Source: Anaeromyxobacter sp.
Lineage (GTDB): Bacteria > Myxococcota > Myxococcia > Myxococcales > Anaeromyxobacteraceae
DNA: 64,000 nucleotides
Direction: 5' to 3'
Assembly: GCA_016718565.1 (NCBI GenBank)
Contig: JADKCZ010000001.1
Location: forward strand, 620,001-684,000
Below are positions 29,310 to 38,264 of the stretch, piece by piece. Under the pieces are notes generated by a model. It worked only from the letters and a program-made list of their open reading frames with translations. It was not told the origin of the DNA and did not search any database. Both the position numbers and the translations under genes were made by a program. Every line of letters starts with the position of its first letter. Positions within the stretch are counted from its first letter, which is position 1.

Positions 29310-29909
29310 GTGGCGCTGGGCGGGCCGAGCGGCGAGGAGGCGGACGGCGAGGGCGGCCTCTTCGCCGACATCAACATCACGCCGCTCACCGACATCTTCC
29401 TGGTGCTGCTCATCATCTTCATGGTGACCACCACCGCCATCGCCGAGCAGGCGGTGGAGAAGGGGGGCTTCAAGGTCTCGCTGCCGCGCACCGGCAAGGG
29501 CGACGCCGGCGCGCCGCGCGACCTGTCGGTGGCCATCCTGGCGGACGGCCGCGTGGTGAGCGGCGGCAAGGTGGTGGACGAGGCCGAGCTGCGCGCCCTG
29601 CTGACCGAGGCGCACGCCCGCAGCGCCGACACGGTGCTGCTGGTGCAGGCCGACGAGGGCGTGGCGCACGGCAAGGTGGTGGGGGTGATGAACCTGGCGC
29701 GCACGCTCGGGCTGACCCGCCTGGCCATCGCCACCCGGGCCGAGGCGGAGCGAGGGGGGGGGGAGAAACCCCCCCGGGGCGGGGGCGGGGGGGGGGGGGG
29801 GGGGGCGCGGCCGGGGTGGCGCCCCCCCGCGGGGGGGGGGGGCCGGGGGGGGGGGGGGGGGGGGGGGGGGGGCGGGGCGGGGGGGCGCGGCGGGGGGGCC
29901 GGCCTCTGA
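29310..29909 (+). CDS. ExbD/TolR-type protein with corrupted or poly-Gly C-terminus
   Basis: 199 residues from a GTG 2 bp after the channel gene. The N-terminus has the family motif FADINITPLTDIFLVLLIIFMV: one transmembrane helix with the proton-carrying Asp. The periplasmic domain runs to about residue 147 (VVGVMNLARTLGLTRLAIAT), where ExbD normally ends. The remaining 50 residues are Gly-rich and are encoded by an extreme G-run region (29751-29899). This is either an expanded homopolymer or, more likely, bad sequence that hides the true stop. The core call is secure; the stated end is not. Confidence 0.8.
   Translation: MALGGPSGEEADGEGGLFADINITPLTDIFLVLLIIFMVTTTAIAEQAVEKGGFKVSLPRTGKGDAGAPRDLSVAILADGRVVSGGKVVDEAELRALLTEAHARSADTVLLVQADEGVAHGKVVGVMNLARTLGLTRLAIATRAEAERGGGEKPPRGGGGGGGGGARPGWRPPAGGGGRGGGGGGGGGGAGGRGGGAGL
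29751..29899. repeat. Extreme poly-G tract at the end of exbD
   Basis: About 150 bp that is nearly all G on the plus strand, with uninterrupted runs of 10, 19, 12 and 28 G. Nothing else in the window looks like it. Its base content differs sharply from coding DNA even at 75% GC, and it is typical of sequencing or assembly failure. Confidence 0.9.
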
Positions 29910-30075
29910 GCGTCCGCGGCGGGCCGGCGCGCCGCCGGCGGAGACGCTCCGTCCGTATCTGGACCCAGGGTGTGGGTCGGCGGGCGCCGATATCGAGCCC
30001 CGGCCCCCCCCGGCGGGTGGGGCCGGCGGCCGGCGACTCGACCGGGCTGGTGGCCGGCAGTATCGTCCGCAGGGC

Positions 30076-31542
30076 ATGTCCCCCAAGAAGCGCATCGGCG
30101 AGCTCCTGATCGAGGCCGGCGTCATCGACGACGCCATGCTGCAGAGCGCGCTCGGCCACCAGCGGCGCTGGGGTGGCCGGCTGGGCCAGGCCCTGCTGGA
30201 CCTGAAGATGATCTCCGAGGCCGTGCTGGTGGAGACGCTGGCCCGCAAGTCGGGCTTCGAGGTGGCGCGGCTCGCCGACCTGGAGGCCTACGCGCTGGCG
30301 CAGGCGCTCAAGCTGGTGCCGCTCGAGCTGGCGCAGCGCACCAACTGCTTCCCCATGGCGGCCGACACGGCCACCCTCACCGTGGCGATGTCCGACCCGA
30401 CCAACCTCTCGGTCACCGACGAGCTGCGCTTCCGCACCGGGCGGCGCATCAAGGTGGCCATCGGGGGCGATCGGGAGATCGCCGAGGCCATCCGCTTCCA
30501 CTACGGCGCCGACGACAAGGCGCCCGCGTCCATCGCGCTCGACCTGGAGAACACCGGGGAGGGGCTGGCGCTGACCGAGCCCTTCGAGGGCGGCTCCACC
30601 GAGGACATGCGGGCCATGCTCGAGCCGGCGCACCGGGCCTCGGCGCGCCCCGTGCCGCCGCCGCCGGTCGCCTCCGCGGCGCCGGCGGCGCCGCGCCAGG
30701 CGGTCCGCCCGCCCTCGCCGGCGGTGCCCTCGGCCGCCCCCGCGGTGGCGCCGGCCCGCGCCGCGGCGCCCCAGCCGCCCGGCGCCGTGCCGCCCGTGGT
30801 CGGCCGCCCTCCCACCACCGCCGTCCCCGTGGCGCGGCCACCTGGCGGCGCCCCCGCCGCGCCGTCCGGCCTGCACGCCACGGTGCCCGGCGCCCCTGCC
30901 GCGCCGCGCGTCGCGCCGCCTGCGCCCTCCGGCCTCCACCCGGTGGTGCCGGGCGCCCCGGCGGCCGCGGCGCCACGCCCCGCGCCGTCCGGCCAGCACG
31001 CCACGGTGCCCGGCGCCCCCGCCGCGCCGCGCGTCGCGTCGCCTGCGCCCTCCGGCCTCCACCAGGTGGTGCCGGGCGCCGCTCCGGCCGCCCCGCGCCC
31101 GGCGCAGCCCGCCGCCCCGGCCCCGTCGCCGGAGCCCGCCGCGCCGCTCCTCCAGCCCTCCCCGGTCCCACCCGCCGGCGTGCGCCCCGCCCAGGCGGCG
31201 CTCGACGCCGCCCGCGATGCGCTCCTCGGCGCCATCCCGCGGGGTGGCTTCTCGCCCGGGGAGCCGGTGGAGGAGCTGACGCCGACGCCGCTCGAGGAGG
31301 GCGAGGCGCTCACCCTCGAGTCCCTCGCCGAGGAGGAGATGGTGGAGGGGCGGGTGCCCATCCGCGAGCTCTCGGCGAAGGACGTGGCCATCCTGGACGC
31401 CCTGGAGCACCTGGCGGCCGGCGTCGAGGACCCCGCCTCGCCCGTCAGGCCGGCTCGCCTGGCGGCTGCGCTCCTCCGGCTGCTGCTCCGGAAGAAGCTG
31501 GTCTCCGAGGCGGAGCTGCTCGACGAGCTCTCCAGGGGCTGA
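30076..31542 (+). CDS. GspE/PilB N-terminal (MshEN) domain protein with Pro/Ala repeat linker
   Basis: 488 residues, no signal peptide. The first 150 form a type II secretion/pilus ATPase N-terminal domain: RIGELLIEAGVID, GGRLGQALLDLKMIS, VETLARKSGFEVARL and the c-di-GMP-binding-like repeats LxxLxxx. No Walker motifs follow, so it is not an ATPase. Residues 180-370 are Pro/Ala-rich with a 41-residue repeat (APSGLHATVPGAPAAP). The C-terminus is a helical domain (LEHLAAGVEDPASPVRPARL, LLRLLLRKKLVSEAELLDEL). It may be a ligand-responsive regulator of motility or secretion; this is inference from the domain. Confidence 0.78.
   Translation: MSPKKRIGELLIEAGVIDDAMLQSALGHQRRWGGRLGQALLDLKMISEAVLVETLARKSGFEVARLADLEAYALAQALKLVPLELAQRTNCFPMAADTATLTVAMSDPTNLSVTDELRFRTGRRIKVAIGGDREIAEAIRFHYGADDKAPASIALDLENTGEGLALTEPFEGGSTEDMRAMLEPAHRASARPVPPPPVASAAPAAPRQAVRPPSPAVPSAAPAVAPARAAAPQPPGAVPPVVGRPPTTAVPVARPPGGAPAAPSGLHATVPGAPAAPRVAPPAPSGLHPVVPGAPAAAAPRPAPSGQHATVPGAPAAPRVASPAPSGLHQVVPGAAPAAPRPAQPAAPAPSPEPAAPLLQPSPVPPAGVRPAQAALDAARDALLGAIPRGGFSPGEPVEELTPTPLEEGEALTLESLAEEEMVEGRVPIRELSAKDVAILDALEHLAAGVEDPASPVRPARLAAALLRLLLRKKLVSEAELLDELSRG
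30862..31080. repeat. 123-bp period tandem duplication inside the MshEN protein gene
   Basis: The segment 30862-30957 recurs at 30985-31080 with only a few substitutions, a period of 123 bp or 41 codons. It encodes the PSGLH/QHATVPGAPAAPRVA unit. Confidence 0.8.
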
Positions 31543-31790
31543 GCGGGCGAGCGGGCTTCGGAAACCCCGTTCGCGCCGACGAGGTGACGCTGCGCGGCGC
31601 CCGGCGTGCCGTCCCGTCCCTGGCCGGTGGCGTGGCCCCCAGGCACCGGATCCCGCCGGATCCGGACGGTGCGACGACGTGCCACGGCGCCGGCGCGCCC
31701 TCGCGGCGTGACGATCCGCCCTCTCCGGGACCGTGGCCGACGACGCAGCGCGGCGGTCAGACTGGGGTACCGCCTGCCAGGAGGAAGCCC

Positions 31791-32615
31791 GTGGCCCAGC
31801 CAGCACTCAACGCCATCGTCAGCCAGCGCATCGACGTGGCCTCGGGCCTCATGGTGCTGCGCGTCGCCCCGGACCAGTGGGACCTGCCGGCCTTCGAGCC
31901 CGGCCAGTTCGCGGTGGTGGGGCTGCCGGCCAGCGCGCCCCGCACGCCGCTCTCCGACCCGGCCGATCCACCGGCCCCGGGCATCGACCCGGACAAGCTG
32001 ATCCGCCGCGCCTACTCCATCGCCTCGCCCTCGCTGCCCGGCCACCACCTCGAGCTCTTCGTCACGCTGGTCCGCTCCGGCGAGCTGACCCCGCGCCTCT
32101 TCGCCCTCCAGCCCGGCGCACGGCTCTGGGTCGGACCCAGGTTCACCGGCCTCTTCACCCTGGCCGAGGTGCCGGAGGACCAGCACCTGGTGCTGGTGGC
32201 CACCGGCACCGGCCTGGCGCCGTACATGTCGATGCTGCGGACCCGGCTGCAGGCCGGCGGCACGCGGCGGGTGGCGGTGCTGGTGGGCGCCCGCCACAGC
32301 TGGGACATCGGCTACTCGGCCGAGCTGCGCACCATGCAGCGGCTCATCCCGGAGTTCGCCTTCCTGCCCATCGTGAGCCGGCCGTCCGAGGAGCCGACGC
32401 CCTGGGCGGGCGCCACCGGCCACGTGCAGTCGCTCTGGACCGGCGGCGCGCTGGAGAAGGCCTGGGGCTTCAAGCCCACCGCCGCCGACACCCACGTCTT
32501 CCTGTGCGGCAGCCCGGCCATGACCGAGGGGATGCAGGCCATCCTGGGGGGCGAGGGGTTCCGGCTGCACGAGAAGACCGTGCCCGGCCAGGTCCACGTG
32601 GAGAAGTACTGGTGA
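31791..32615 (+). CDS. fpr: Ferredoxin-NADP reductase
   Basis: 274 residues from a GTG with a strong Shine-Dalgarno (AGGAGGA) 6 bp upstream. FAD-binding motif RRAYSIASPSL (R-x-Y-S), NADP-binding ATGTGLAPYMSMLRT, and the C-terminus HVEKYW match the bacterial (Azotobacter/E. coli Fpr) type. It transfers electrons between NADPH and ferredoxin or flavodoxin in the cytoplasm. A short insertion (PLSDPADPPAPGIDPDKL) precedes the FAD motif. The 248 bp before it hold no gene that I can see. Confidence 0.92.
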   Translation: MAQPALNAIVSQRIDVASGLMVLRVAPDQWDLPAFEPGQFAVVGLPASAPRTPLSDPADPPAPGIDPDKLIRRAYSIASPSLPGHHLELFVTLVRSGELTPRLFALQPGARLWVGPRFTGLFTLAEVPEDQHLVLVATGTGLAPYMSMLRTRLQAGGTRRVAVLVGARHSWDIGYSAELRTMQRLIPEFAFLPIVSRPSEEPTPWAGATGHVQSLWTGGALEKAWGFKPTAADTHVFLCGSPAMTEGMQAILGGEGFRLHEKTVPGQVHVEKYW

Positions 32616-32648
32616 GGCGGCCGCCGCGCCGCCCGCCGGGCGCCGCGG

Positions 32649-33032
32649 TCAGTTGACCAGCCCGGGCACCACCAGCGGGAAGGGCGCGATCTCCGCGTCG
32701 AACCGGGCGCCGTCGTCGCGCACCATCTGGTAGCTGCCGCGCATCGAGCCGTGGCTGGTCTGCAGCACGCAGAAGCTGGTGTACTCGAACGCCTGCCCGG
32801 GCTCGAGCCGCGGCTGGTGCCCCACCACGCCGTCGCCCTGCACGTCCTCGCGGTGGCCGTTGCCGTCCAGGATGATCCAGTGGCGCGTCTGGAGCTGCGC
32901 CGGCGCGTCCCCCTGGTTGGAGATGGTGACGGTGTAGGTGAAGAGCCAGCGCCGCCGCTGCGGCTCCGACCGGTCGGCCCGGTAGTCGCTCTTCACCTCG
33001 ACGCGGATCCCCTCGGTGACGGCGCTCGACAT
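32649..33032 (-). CDS. apaG: ApaG (DUF525) protein
   Basis: 127 residues, the normal size. Family features: an N-terminal VTEGIRVEVKSDYRADRS, FTYTVTISNQGDAPAQLQTR, then HWIILDGNGHREDVQGDGVV and FEYTSFCVLQTSHGSMRGSY. ApaG folds like a fibronectin III domain and is linked to metal and cobalt tolerance and Ap4A levels in enterobacteria; its molecular role is unsettled. It stands alone, convergent with fpr. Confidence 0.93.
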   Translation of the reverse strand: MSSAVTEGIRVEVKSDYRADRSEPQRRRWLFTYTVTISNQGDAPAQLQTRHWIILDGNGHREDVQGDGVVGHQPRLEPGQAFEYTSFCVLQTSHGSMRGSYQMVRDDGARFDAEIAPFPLVVPGLVN

Positions 33033-33221
33033 GCCGGGAGGGTAACCGGGGCGGCGACCGCGTGCCAGCCGGCCTGGGGTCGTCCGGGCCCGCCGGGGAC
33101 CCTCGGCGCCGGCCGGAAGCTGGCCCTGGCGCGCGGATCGCGCTAGGCGTGCGGGTATGGCCGCCGCCCCGGATCCCGCATCACCCGCCCGGGCCTGGCG
33201 GACGGTGGAAGGGCCGCCCGC

Positions 33222-34385
33222 ATGAACGCACCTCGCCCCTCGCGCCCCGGCGCCGCCCTGCTGGCCGTGCTGCTGGTCATGGCCGCGGCGGCCTGGATCC
33301 GCGCCGGGGCGGTGCGCGACCTCCCTCCCGACTTCGACGAGTACGACTACATCCGGCTGGGCCACCGCTACGCCGAGCGGCTGGAGCCCGGGCGGTGGGG
33401 CGAGCTGACGGAGGTGCTGCAGAACCCCGAGCATCCGCCGCTGGTGAAGGTGCTGTACGGCGTGGTGCTGCGCCTGAGCGGCGCGCCCGAGCCCGACTGG
33501 CAGCGGGTGGAGGTCGGCAAGCCCATGCCGCCGGAGGCGCGGCCCGCCTACCTCGTCACCCGGACGCTCTCGGCGGTGGCCGGGGTGCTGCAGGTCGGGC
33601 TGACCGCGCTGGTGTCGGTGCCGGGCGGCCTCTGGCTGGCCTTCGACACCTACCACGCCAAGTTCACCGCGCAGGCCTACCTGGAGGGCCTGGCCGGGCT
33701 CTTCGCCCTGCTGGCGGTGCTCCTCTTCGAGCGCTCGCTGCGCGGCCGCGAGCCGAGCGGCCTGCTCCCCAGGGTGGCGGCGCCGGCGCCGCTGCCGCTC
33801 CTGCTCTCGGCGGCGATGCTGGCCCTGGCCACCGCCTCCAAGTACCCCTTCGGCCTGGTGGCGGGGCTCACCATCCTGCCGTTCCTGGTGCACCACACCC
33901 GCGCGCGGCCCGGGCTGCGGCTGGCCTACGCGCTGGTCGGGCTGGCGGTCTTCGTGGCGGCCGACCCGTACCTGTGGGTCCACCCGGTGGACCGGCTCTG
34001 GAACTCGGTGACCTACCACTTCGGCTACGCGGTGAACGACCACGTGCGGAAGGCCGGCCTGCCCTGGTGGCAGCCGCTCGCCTGGCTGACGCAGGCCAAG
34101 CCGGCCGAGTGGCACCCGGGGGTCTTCCCGCTGGCCTTCCAGGACCGGCTCATCCTGGTGGCGGCGGTCCTCTCCGCGCCGGCGGCCCTGGCGCGCCGCC
34201 CGGTGCTGGTGGCCTGGGCGGCGGTGGGGCTGGTCTTCCTGCTCGTCTGGCCCACCAAGTGGCCGCAGTACACCGTGATGCTCCGCCCGGCCCTGGCCAT
34301 GTGCGCCGGGCTGGGGCTGACGGCGCTGCTGGCCGCCGTGACGGGGCGCCGCCGGCCCGCCTCCCGCGGCGACCTGCAGGGGTAG
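33222..34385 (+). CDS. GT-C-type integral membrane glycosyltransferase-like protein
   Basis: 387 residues with about nine hydrophobic segments, starting with LLAVLLVMAAAAWI. The acidic motif PDFDEYDYIRLGHRYAE right after the first helix is the expected catalytic/periplasmic loop of ArnT/PMT-like (GT39/GT83) enzymes, and NPEHPPLVKVLYG follows, a typical E/H-P-P-L feature. They use polyprenyl-phosphate sugars in the inner membrane. The protein is shorter than ArnT and has no large soluble C-terminal domain. Substrate unknown. Confidence 0.7.
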   Translation: MNAPRPSRPGAALLAVLLVMAAAAWIRAGAVRDLPPDFDEYDYIRLGHRYAERLEPGRWGELTEVLQNPEHPPLVKVLYGVVLRLSGAPEPDWQRVEVGKPMPPEARPAYLVTRTLSAVAGVLQVGLTALVSVPGGLWLAFDTYHAKFTAQAYLEGLAGLFALLAVLLFERSLRGREPSGLLPRVAAPAPLPLLLSAAMLALATASKYPFGLVAGLTILPFLVHHTRARPGLRLAYALVGLAVFVAADPYLWVHPVDRLWNSVTYHFGYAVNDHVRKAGLPWWQPLAWLTQAKPAEWHPGVFPLAFQDRLILVAAVLSAPAALARRPVLVAWAAVGLVFLLVWPTKWPQYTVMLRPALAMCAGLGLTALLAAVTGRRRPASRGDLQG

Positions 34386-34416
34386 CGCCGGCCCCGGGAC
34401 CGGCCATACTCGCGCC

Positions 34417-35229
34417 ATGGAACCGAAGCTGGCGGAGCTCCTCGGCGAGGTGCGGGCGGCGCGCGGCCGGGTGCTGGCGCTCACCGGGGCGGGCATCTCG
34501 GCCGAGAGCGGCATCCCCACCTTCCGCGGCAGCGAGGGCTACTGGGTGGTCGGCTCGCGGAACTACATGCCGCAGGAGATGGCGACCCGGGAGATGTTCG
34601 ACCGGCGGCCGGACGAGGTGTGGCGCTGGTACCTCCACCGCTTCGGCCTGTGCCGCGAGGCCCAGCCCAACGCCGGCCACCGGGCGCTGGTGGCGCTGGA
34701 GGCGGCGCTGGGGGACCGCTTCACGCTGGTGACCCAGAACATCGACGGGCTGCACCGGCGCGCCGGCTCCCGGCGGGTCTTCACCATCCACGGCGACGCG
34801 GCCTGGGTGCGCTGCGCCGGCGAGTGCGGCCAGCCCCGCCTCGACCAGCCGGACCTGGGGCCGCGCGACGCCACCGCGCCGCTCTCCCTCGCCGACCGGG
34901 CGCGCCTGACCTGCCCGCGCTGCGGCGGCTGGCTCAGGCCGCACGTGCTCTGGTTCGACGAGTGCTACGACGAGGAGAACTACTCGATGCAGTCGGCGCT
35001 GCGCGCCGCCGGCGCGGCCGACCTGCTCCTGGTGGTGGGCACCAGCGGCGCCACCAACCTGCCCATGCAGATCGGCGAGCTCTGCTGGCGGCGCGGCGCC
35101 GCCCTGGTGGACGTGAACCCGGAGGAGAACCCGTTCGCCGAGCTGGCCTGGCGCAGCCGCCGCGGCTTCTTCGCCCAGGGCAGCGCGGTCGAGCGGCTGC
35201 CGGGGATCGCGGCGGCGCTGGCCCCCTGA
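34417..35229 (+). CDS. Sir2-family NAD-dependent deacylase (sirtuin)
   Basis: 270 residues. NAD-binding ALTGAGISAESGIPTFRG, the TQNIDGLHRRAGS motif and the catalytic histidine in IHGDAAWVRC are all present. The zinc knuckle uses CAGECG and CPRCGG. PHVLWFDECYDEENY and VGTSGATNLPMQ complete the fold. It removes acyl groups from lysines with NAD in the cytoplasm. The PHVLWFDE segment is in the place of the PHxVxFGE motif, so acyl preference may differ from CobB. It lies 31 bp after the membrane glycosyltransferase gene. Confidence 0.92.
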   Translation: MEPKLAELLGEVRAARGRVLALTGAGISAESGIPTFRGSEGYWVVGSRNYMPQEMATREMFDRRPDEVWRWYLHRFGLCREAQPNAGHRALVALEAALGDRFTLVTQNIDGLHRRAGSRRVFTIHGDAAWVRCAGECGQPRLDQPDLGPRDATAPLSLADRARLTCPRCGGWLRPHVLWFDECYDEENYSMQSALRAAGAADLLLVVGTSGATNLPMQIGELCWRRGAALVDVNPEENPFAELAWRSRRGFFAQGSAVERLPGIAAALAP

Positions 35230-35261
35230 GCGCCCCCTGGCGGGCGCGGCGGCGGGCCAGG

Positions 35262-36353
35262 CTAGAAGACCAGGTTGGGGCGGAGGAGGAGCTGGAGGGC
35301 CTCGCCGCGCCGCTCGGCCAGCGCCCCGGTGTAGGCGGCGCCCGACTCCCACAGGACGCCCACGCCGAAGACCAGCGCCAGCCGGCCGCTGCCGAGCGGC
35401 CACTTCTTGTCCACCAGGAGGAAGTGGCGCAGCGGCGTGCCGTCGAGCCCCAGGTCGAAGCGGTACTCCAGGCCCGAGTTGGCGACCAGCAGCGACTCCG
35501 CCTGGTAGTCCACCCGGCTGCGCCGCACCCCGAAGAAGGCCAGGTCGGTGACCAGCTGGTTGGAGTGCAGCTTCACGCCGGCCCGGAAGCTCCAGGAGAG
35601 CTGCTTCACCTCGGAGCTCCGGTCGCCCTTGAGCTTCACCTCCAGCTCGAGCCACTGGTCGTCGACCAGCCGGTTGTCCTTGATGTGGCCCAGGCCGCCC
35701 GAGGCCACCAGGCCGAGGTAGCCGCGGCCGCGCACGTCGCCGCGCCCCTTCACCGAGAAGTCGGCCACGTTGCCCAGGAAGAGCGACAGGGCGAAGGGCT
35801 CCTCGAAGCCGGCGGTGAGGGCCCGCAGCAGGTTGAAGTCGCCGTTCACCTGGGCCGCCTGGTACCCCGCGTCCCAGCGGCGGGCCAGCAGGCCCAGGCA
35901 GGGCGCCGGGTTGACGCTGGCCTCCAGCACCAGCACGCGCGGCACCAGCGCCCGCGAGAGGAGCGAGGCGTAGATCTCCACCTCGCCGCGCTCGCCCTCG
36001 GCAGGCGGAGCGGCGCCGCCGAGGGGCAGGTAGAGGCCGGCGCTGGAGTAGTACGCGCCCAGGTCGAGAAGCAGGGTGATGGGCTGGCGGGCCGGCGGCG
36101 GCTCCGCCTCGGCGGGAGTGGCCCAGCCCTGGTAGAGCGACGGGTCGTCCTCCTCGTCGTCGCTGACGGGGCGGGGGGCGGGCACCGGCGTCGGCTCGGG
36201 CTCGGGCACGGCGCTGGGCGGTCCGGGGGCCGGCGCCAGCGGCGCCTGGGCGGCCACGGGGCCGGGCAGGGCCGAGAGGACGAGCGCCAGGGCCAGGAGG
36301 ACCGGGGCCGCCGCCGGCGTGGGATGGGTTGGTCGGCGCGGCGCCCGGCTCAC
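35262..36353 (-). CDS. Exported protein, probable outer-membrane beta-barrel, unknown function
   Basis: 363 residues. A signal peptide (PVLLALALVLSALPGPVAAQ) is followed by a Pro/Glu-rich linker (PEPEPTPVPAPRPVSDDEEDD), then alternating strands from about residue 90 (ITLLLDLGAYYSSAGLYL, VEIYASLLSRALVPRVLVLE) to a C-terminal phenylalanine (LLLRPNLVF). The terminal aromatic residue and strand pattern fit an outer-membrane barrel. No named family is recognised. It is convergent with the sirtuin gene, 32 bp away. Confidence 0.6.
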   Translation of the reverse strand: MSRAPRRPTHPTPAAAPVLLALALVLSALPGPVAAQAPLAPAPGPPSAVPEPEPTPVPAPRPVSDDEEDDPSLYQGWATPAEAEPPPARQPITLLLDLGAYYSSAGLYLPLGGAAPPAEGERGEVEIYASLLSRALVPRVLVLEASVNPAPCLGLLARRWDAGYQAAQVNGDFNLLRALTAGFEEPFALSLFLGNVADFSVKGRGDVRGRGYLGLVASGGLGHIKDNRLVDDQWLELEVKLKGDRSSEVKQLSWSFRAGVKLHSNQLVTDLAFFGVRRSRVDYQAESLLVANSGLEYRFDLGLDGTPLRHFLLVDKKWPLGSGRLALVFGVGVLWESGAAYTGALAERRGEALQLLLRPNLVF

Positions 36354-36407
36354 GCGGCGATGATGCCGATGGGTCGGGCCGGCCGCCAGCCCCGACCGGT
36401 GTGGGCG

Positions 36408-36941
36408 CTAGGTCGGGGGCGAGAGCCGGACCAGCCGCGCCACCCACTCGGCTGAGAGGCCGCTGGCCCGGGCGCCCCTGAGCATCACGTCCAGGTAGGC
36501 GGCCGACGGCGGCGCCTCGGCGGGCAGGCGGCGGCCCTCGGCGGCGCGGAAGGCCTCCGCCGGCAGCGCCGCGCCCCCGGCCACCGGGGTGAGCGACACC
36601 TGGAACCCGGTGTAGAGGCCCGACACGGCCCCCTCCTTGTGCTCCACCAGGCCGCGCGCCGCGCCCGCCAGCGGCACCGCCAGCCCCTCCACCCAGTCGC
36701 CCGGCGCCTCGGCCAGGCTGGCCACCGCCCCGCCCCAGTGGCGCGACACCACGTCGAAGGCCAGGCGGTAGCCTGCCAGGCGGGCCGGCACCGCCCCGGT
36801 GAAGGGCGGCACGGCGTAGCCGTGGGAGCTGGCCCACTCGGCGAACGCGGCGCGGTCGAGCGAGGAGCCGTAGACGAACCAGGTGAAGCCCTGCGAGGTG
36901 GCCTGGGCCTCGTGGGCCTTGCCGAAGACTGGGAGGGACAT
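36408..36941 (-). CDS. Gamma-glutamylcyclotransferase-like protein
   Basis: 177 residues with the GGCT/AIG2-like start FTWFVYGSSLDRAAFAEWA (the Y-G-S-x-L substrate loop). FTGAVPARLAGYRLAFD and GLAVPLAGAARGLVEHKEG follow the family layout, including the expected acidic residue region near the centre. Family members release 5-oxoproline from gamma-glutamyl compounds. In most GGCTs the loop reads F-A-Y-G-S-N-L; here S replaces N. It lies 54 bp downstream of the next gene upstream on the same strand. Confidence 0.72.
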   Translation of the reverse strand: MSLPVFGKAHEAQATSQGFTWFVYGSSLDRAAFAEWASSHGYAVPPFTGAVPARLAGYRLAFDVVSRHWGGAVASLAEAPGDWVEGLAVPLAGAARGLVEHKEGAVSGLYTGFQVSLTPVAGGAALPAEAFRAAEGRRLPAEAPPSAAYLDVMLRGARASGLSAEWVARLVRLSPPT

Positions 36942-36974
36942 GACGCCTTCCCCTAACCGGGCCGGGCCGGGCCG

Positions 36975-38264
36975 TCAGCGGGCTGGCGGGGCCTGGGTGG
37001 GAGCCACCGGGCGCAGCACCACGGTGGCCTGGGCCACCTGGCCGGGCGAGAGCCGCACCTCCAGCTGGCCGGCGCGGCCGTCCTCGGTGCGGACCGCGAG
37101 GCGGACCACCTCGGGCGGGAGGTCGCCCAGATCGAAGCGGTCGCCGACCAGGCGCTGCGCCTCGACGATGCGCCAGCCGCCCGGCGAGGGCTCGGTGGAG
37201 ACGGTGAGGGTGAAGGCGCCCACCGGCCCGCCGCCGCTGAGCCGGCCCTCCACCGCGCCCCCCGGGGCGAGCGGCACCACCACCTCGCCGCTGGCCGGCA
37301 GGGAGCCGGTGAAGGTGCCGGTGCGGCCGCCGTTGCGCGCCGCCAGCGTGACCGGCTGCCCGGCCATGCCCATCTGGCTGGCCAGCACCAGCACGCCGTC
37401 CTCGCCGGTGCTGGCGGCGAAGGCCACCCGCGCCTCGCCGGCGCGCGAGACGGTGACCGCCGCGCCCCCGGACGGCGCGCCCCCCGGCTCCAGCACCTTC
37501 ACCGCCACGCCCGCCTCGGCCGTGGCCGGGCTGGCCACCAGGTCGAGCCGCGTGATGCGGGCGGCCGCCACCGCGGCGAAGGCCGGGGCCACCCGCAGGT
37601 CGAGCCGCGGGGAGCTGGCGGGGGCGGCGTGCACGCGGTACTGCCCGGCGGGCAGCGCGAGCGAGTAGGCGCCATCGGGGGCCACCGGGGCGCGCGCCAC
37701 CTGCCCGGCGCCGGGGCCGGCGTGCAGCGGGACCACCACCACCACGGTGGGACCGCTGGCGTCGGAGACGCGGCCCGAGAGCGTGCCCGGCGCGGACAGC
37801 GCCAGGTCGACCTGGGCAGGCCGTCCCGCCGCCACCTGCACGGCGCGGGAGGTGCCGAGCGCCACGCCGTCCTGCGCCGCCAGCAGCACGGCGCGGCCGG
37901 GCTCGACGCCGTCGAAGGCGTAGCGCCCGTCGAACCCGGAGCGGACCTCCACCGGGGGCAGCCCCAGCGCGCCGTCGGCGCGCGACGAGAGCGCCACGCG
38001 GACGCCGGCCAGCGGCACGCCGGCCGGGTCGGCCACCAGGCCCTCGACGCGCCCTGGGGCGCCCGGGGTGGCGGTGGCCCGGCTGGGCAGGTGGTCGGCG
38101 GCGCCCTCCGGCGCGAGGGCGGGCGGGGCCTGCCGCTGCGAGGGCGGGACGAGCGCCACGTCGCTGGAGTCGGCGGCGGTGCGAAGCTCGCGGACCAGCC
38201 AGAGCGTGACCCCCAGGGCGGCCAGGAGGACGGCGGCGAGGACCAGGACGGCGGGACGGCGCAT
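36975..38264 (-). CDS. Membrane-anchored protein with carboxypeptidase-regulatory-like domains
   Basis: 429 residues: an N-terminal anchor (VLVLAAVLLAALGVTLWLV), then a series of small beta-sandwich units. Two are clear: GRVEGLVADPAGVPLAGVRVAL with GRYAFDGVEPG, and LSGRVSDASGP with GAYSLALPAGQYRVHA, the pattern of the carboxypeptidase regulatory-like (Big/CarboxypepD_reg) fold. Later units are more diverged. It probably sits on the periplasmic or outer surface. No enzyme domain is visible. The ATG at 38264 is preceded by GAGGAA. Confidence 0.7.
   Translation of the reverse strand: MRRPAVLVLAAVLLAALGVTLWLVRELRTAADSSDVALVPPSQRQAPPALAPEGAADHLPSRATATPGAPGRVEGLVADPAGVPLAGVRVALSSRADGALGLPPVEVRSGFDGRYAFDGVEPGRAVLLAAQDGVALGTSRAVQVAAGRPAQVDLALSAPGTLSGRVSDASGPTVVVVVPLHAGPGAGQVARAPVAPDGAYSLALPAGQYRVHAAPASSPRLDLRVAPAFAAVAAARITRLDLVASPATAEAGVAVKVLEPGGAPSGGAAVTVSRAGEARVAFAASTGEDGVLVLASQMGMAGQPVTLAARNGGRTGTFTGSLPASGEVVVPLAPGGAVEGRLSGGGPVGAFTLTVSTEPSPGGWRIVEAQRLVGDRFDLGDLPPEVVRLAVRTEDGRAGQLEVRLSPGQVAQATVVLRPVAPTQAPPAR

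Noticed and set aside
31543..31790. Possible small gene in the 248-bp gap before fpr
   Set aside because: No frame there has a plausible start, ribosome site and composition; only GC-rich inverted repeats (GGATCC pairs) are visible.
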